Origin: an uncultured Bacteroidales bacterium | GTDB taxonomy: Bacteria; Bacteroidota; Bacteroidia; Bacteroidales; Paludibacteraceae | Reading direction: 5' to 3' | NCBI GenBank assembly: GCA_902774185.1 | Contig: CACYHE010000015.1 | Span: forward strand, 1-43,560 | DNA length: 43,560 nt | Shown here: positions 42,156 to 43,560 of the stretch, piece by piece | How the letters are laid out: the number at the start of each line of letters is the position of its first letter | How positions within the stretch are numbered: the stretch's first letter is position 1 | Translations under genes and position numbers: made by a program | Notes under the pieces: generated by a model | The model's input: only the letters and a program-made list of their open reading frames with translations | Database searches by the model: none | What the model was told of the DNA's origin: nothing

Positions 42156-42869
42156 TTATTTTTTGCAGGAACCTTCGCAGGTGAGGCATTTGTAGCAAAG
42201 ACCGGCGAGGGCAGCGCCTACAAGCGGAGCTACGATGAAGAGCCAGAGTTGCGGAAGGGCAAGTGCGTTCTCGGAGAAGATAGCCTGCGAGATGGAACGT
42301 GCAGGGTTCACCGAAGTATTGGTCAGAGGAATGGAGATGAGGTGGATAAGGGTCAGGGTAAGACCAATTGCCAAGCCACCGAAAGCGCCGTTAGCATGCT
42401 TAGAGTCCGTAACACCGAGAATGACCATCAAGAAGACAAAAGTCAGGACAGCTTCGATAGCGAAAGCACCCCATACATTGGTCTGCAGGTAGCCAGCAGC
42501 GAGGTCAGCCTCACCGAAGAAATCTCCGTAACCGTTAGCGGCAAAGGTACCAATCTCCATACCGGCAGATTTAGCGATACCAAAGAGGATCGCGGCTGCA
42601 GCAATTGCACCGAGGATTTGCGCACACCAGTAGCACAACATCTCTTTGGCGCTCATGCGACCGTTCACAAAAACACCAAGGCTGACAGCGGGGTTAAGAT
42701 GGGCACCGCTGATATGACCGATGCCATAAGCAGCTGCTACGATGGTCAAACCGAAGGCCAAAGCAACACCCAGAAATCCAACATGTCCAAACAGGGCTGT
42801 TCCACAACCGCCCAATACCAATACAGCTGTTCCGAAGAACTCTGCTGCGAATTTATTACATAACTTCAT
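42156..42869 (-). CDS. aqpZ: Aquaporin (MIP family water channel)
   Basis: A 237-residue six-helix channel with both Asn-Pro-Ala motifs, HLNPAVSLG (about 57-65) and SVNPARSIS (about 186-194). It has a narrow aquaporin-type pore rather than the glyceroporin Asp after the second motif. Length and motifs match AqpZ. An odd feature is a cysteine-rich tail, CYKCLTCEGSCKK, which could bind metal or form disulfides. It has its own promoter at 42907-42937. Confidence 0.92.
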   Translation of the reverse strand: MKLCNKFAAEFFGTAVLVLGGCGTALFGHVGFLGVALAFGLTIVAAAYGIGHISGAHLNPAVSLGVFVNGRMSAKEMLCYWCAQILGAIAAAAILFGIAKSAGMEIGTFAANGYGDFFGEADLAAGYLQTNVWGAFAIEAVLTFVFLMVILGVTDSKHANGAFGGLAIGLTLTLIHLISIPLTNTSVNPARSISQAIFSENALALPQLWLFIVAPLVGAALAGLCYKCLTCEGSCKK

Positions 42870-42906
42870 AACGTATAATATTTAAAAGTTAAACGTTTTG
42901 CGAGTG

Positions 42907-42937
42907 CAAAGTTACTACAAAAAAATGACATGTGCAA
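42907..42937 (-). promoter_or_regulatory. Promoter of the aquaporin gene
   Basis: Minus strand CTTG, 20 nt, TAACTTTG. Around the -33 box is an imperfect inverted repeat ACATGTGC/GCACATG (42929-42946). Confidence 0.75.
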
Positions 42938-42972
42938 GCGCACATGCCACTTTTCTTAAAAATTTGTACTTT

Positions 42973-43560
42973 TTACTTAACTTCTTCGAAGTCGACGTCC
43001 TCGGCGGTGGGTTGACCGTTGTTGGAGGTTTGATCGTTTGCGCCTCCGGCGTTGTTTGAGGTCGTTTGACCACCTTGCTGTGCTTGCTGTTGGGCAGCGT
43101 ACATCTCAGCGGAAGCGGCTTGGAAAGCAGACATCAACTCGTTGTTGTACTTCTCGCATGCATCGGCGTCACGTTTAGCGTAGGCGTCTTTGAGGTCCGC
43201 GAGGGCTTTTTCGATCGGCGCTTTCTTGTCAGCCGGGATCTTATCGCCGAGTTCAGCGAGTTGCTTCTCGGTCTGGAAGATTGTAGCGTCGGCTTTGTTG
43301 AGTTTGTCAGCTTGCTCTTTGGCCTTCTTGTCGGCTTCAGCGTTGGCTTCGGCTTCCGCTTTCATGCGCTTGATCTCGTCGTCAGACAGACCGGACGATG
43401 CTTCGATACGGATCTTCTGCTCCTTGCCGGTAGCTTTATCCTTGGCGGTGACGTTCAAGATACCGTTGGCATCGATATCGAAGGTCACTTCGATCTGCGG
43501 TTCGCCACGACGGGCCGGCATGATACCATCGAGGTGGAAGATACCGATCTGCTTGTTCTG
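42973..43560 (-). CDS. dnaK: Chaperone DnaK, C-terminal part (partial)
   Basis: The last 195 residues of Hsp70; the gene continues past the right edge. The visible part starts in the substrate-binding beta domain ([41 protein letters not shown]). It continues through the helical lid ([23 protein letters not shown]) to the Gln/Gly/Asn-rich tail and the conserved acidic end EDVDFEEVK. It is the housekeeping Hsp70. grpE and dnaJ are not in view, and no clear terminator follows. Confidence 0.97.
   Translation of the reverse strand, partial: QNKQIGIFHLDGIMPARRGEPQIEVTFDIDANGILNVTAKDKATGKEQKIRIEASSGLSDDEIKRMKAEAEANAEADKKAKEQADKLNKADATIFQTEKQLAELGDKIPADKKAPIEKALADLKDAYAKRDADACEKYNNELMSAFQAASAEMYAAQQQAQQGGQTTSNNAGGANDQTSNNGQPTAEDVDFEEVK

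Overview
The window looks like chromosome from an anaerobic Bacteroidales bacterium (Bacteroidota). The evidence is a set of Bacteroidota-type promoters (TTTG, about 20 nt, TANNTTTG), a T9SS-like cargo protein, a TonB-dependent receptor with a DUF5689 lipoprotein, a Bacteroidota-type phage integrase, anaerobic class III ribonucleotide reductase, and core genes (dnaA, dnaB, groESL, dnaK, asnS, rsh, mutY) that are all recognisable. I cannot name a genus from the sequence alone.

Layout. Positions 1-1518 are the edge of an integrated element: the tail of an unknown gene and a frameshifted tyrosine recombinase next to a tRNA-His gene whose 3' end is missing. Next (1791-8422) come an outer-membrane barrel gene and a 1879-residue secreted protein of about 28 degenerate repeats. 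Minus-strand nrdD-nrdG (8468-11076) follow. Then a plus-strand operon (11390-14781) carries an S9 peptidase lipoprotein, an acyl-ACP thioesterase and a free-standing piece resembling the C-terminus of B12-dependent ribonucleotide reductase. A minus-strand cluster HU / 29-residue basic protein / RNase G (14832-16864) is divergent from mutY, which overlaps a convergent DUF2520 gene. An unknown small protein and an M20 peptidase lie on the minus strand. The peptidase shares a palindromic bidirectional promoter with groES-groEL (20884-22975). dnaA (23036-24403) follows with a probable oriC upstream, then an MCE/MlaD gene and an N-acetylmuramoyl-L-alanine amidase. A long plus-strand run (26889-39941) holds rsh, a DUF1573 gene, meaB, dnaB, asnS, a TonB receptor, a DUF5689 lipoprotein, cvpA and folK. 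The last part has two unusual non-coding hairpin arrays, a small GldL-like membrane protein, an aquaporin, and the C-terminal part of dnaK cut by the window edge.

The most unusual signals are non-genic. (1) At least 14 loci carry short tandem arrays with a strict 7-nt period, each locus with its own word. They lie between genes, often supply the stop codon of the upstream gene, and occur in frame inside several proteins. (2) Two regions (40727-41297 and 41818-42141) are arrays of small hairpins built from the same modules in a shuffled order, with stem sequences that differ but stay complementary. (3) Two small unknown proteins have long leaders made of 11-nt tandem units, one starting at the predicted transcription start. 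(4) The groES leader is three perfect mini-hairpins in a row.
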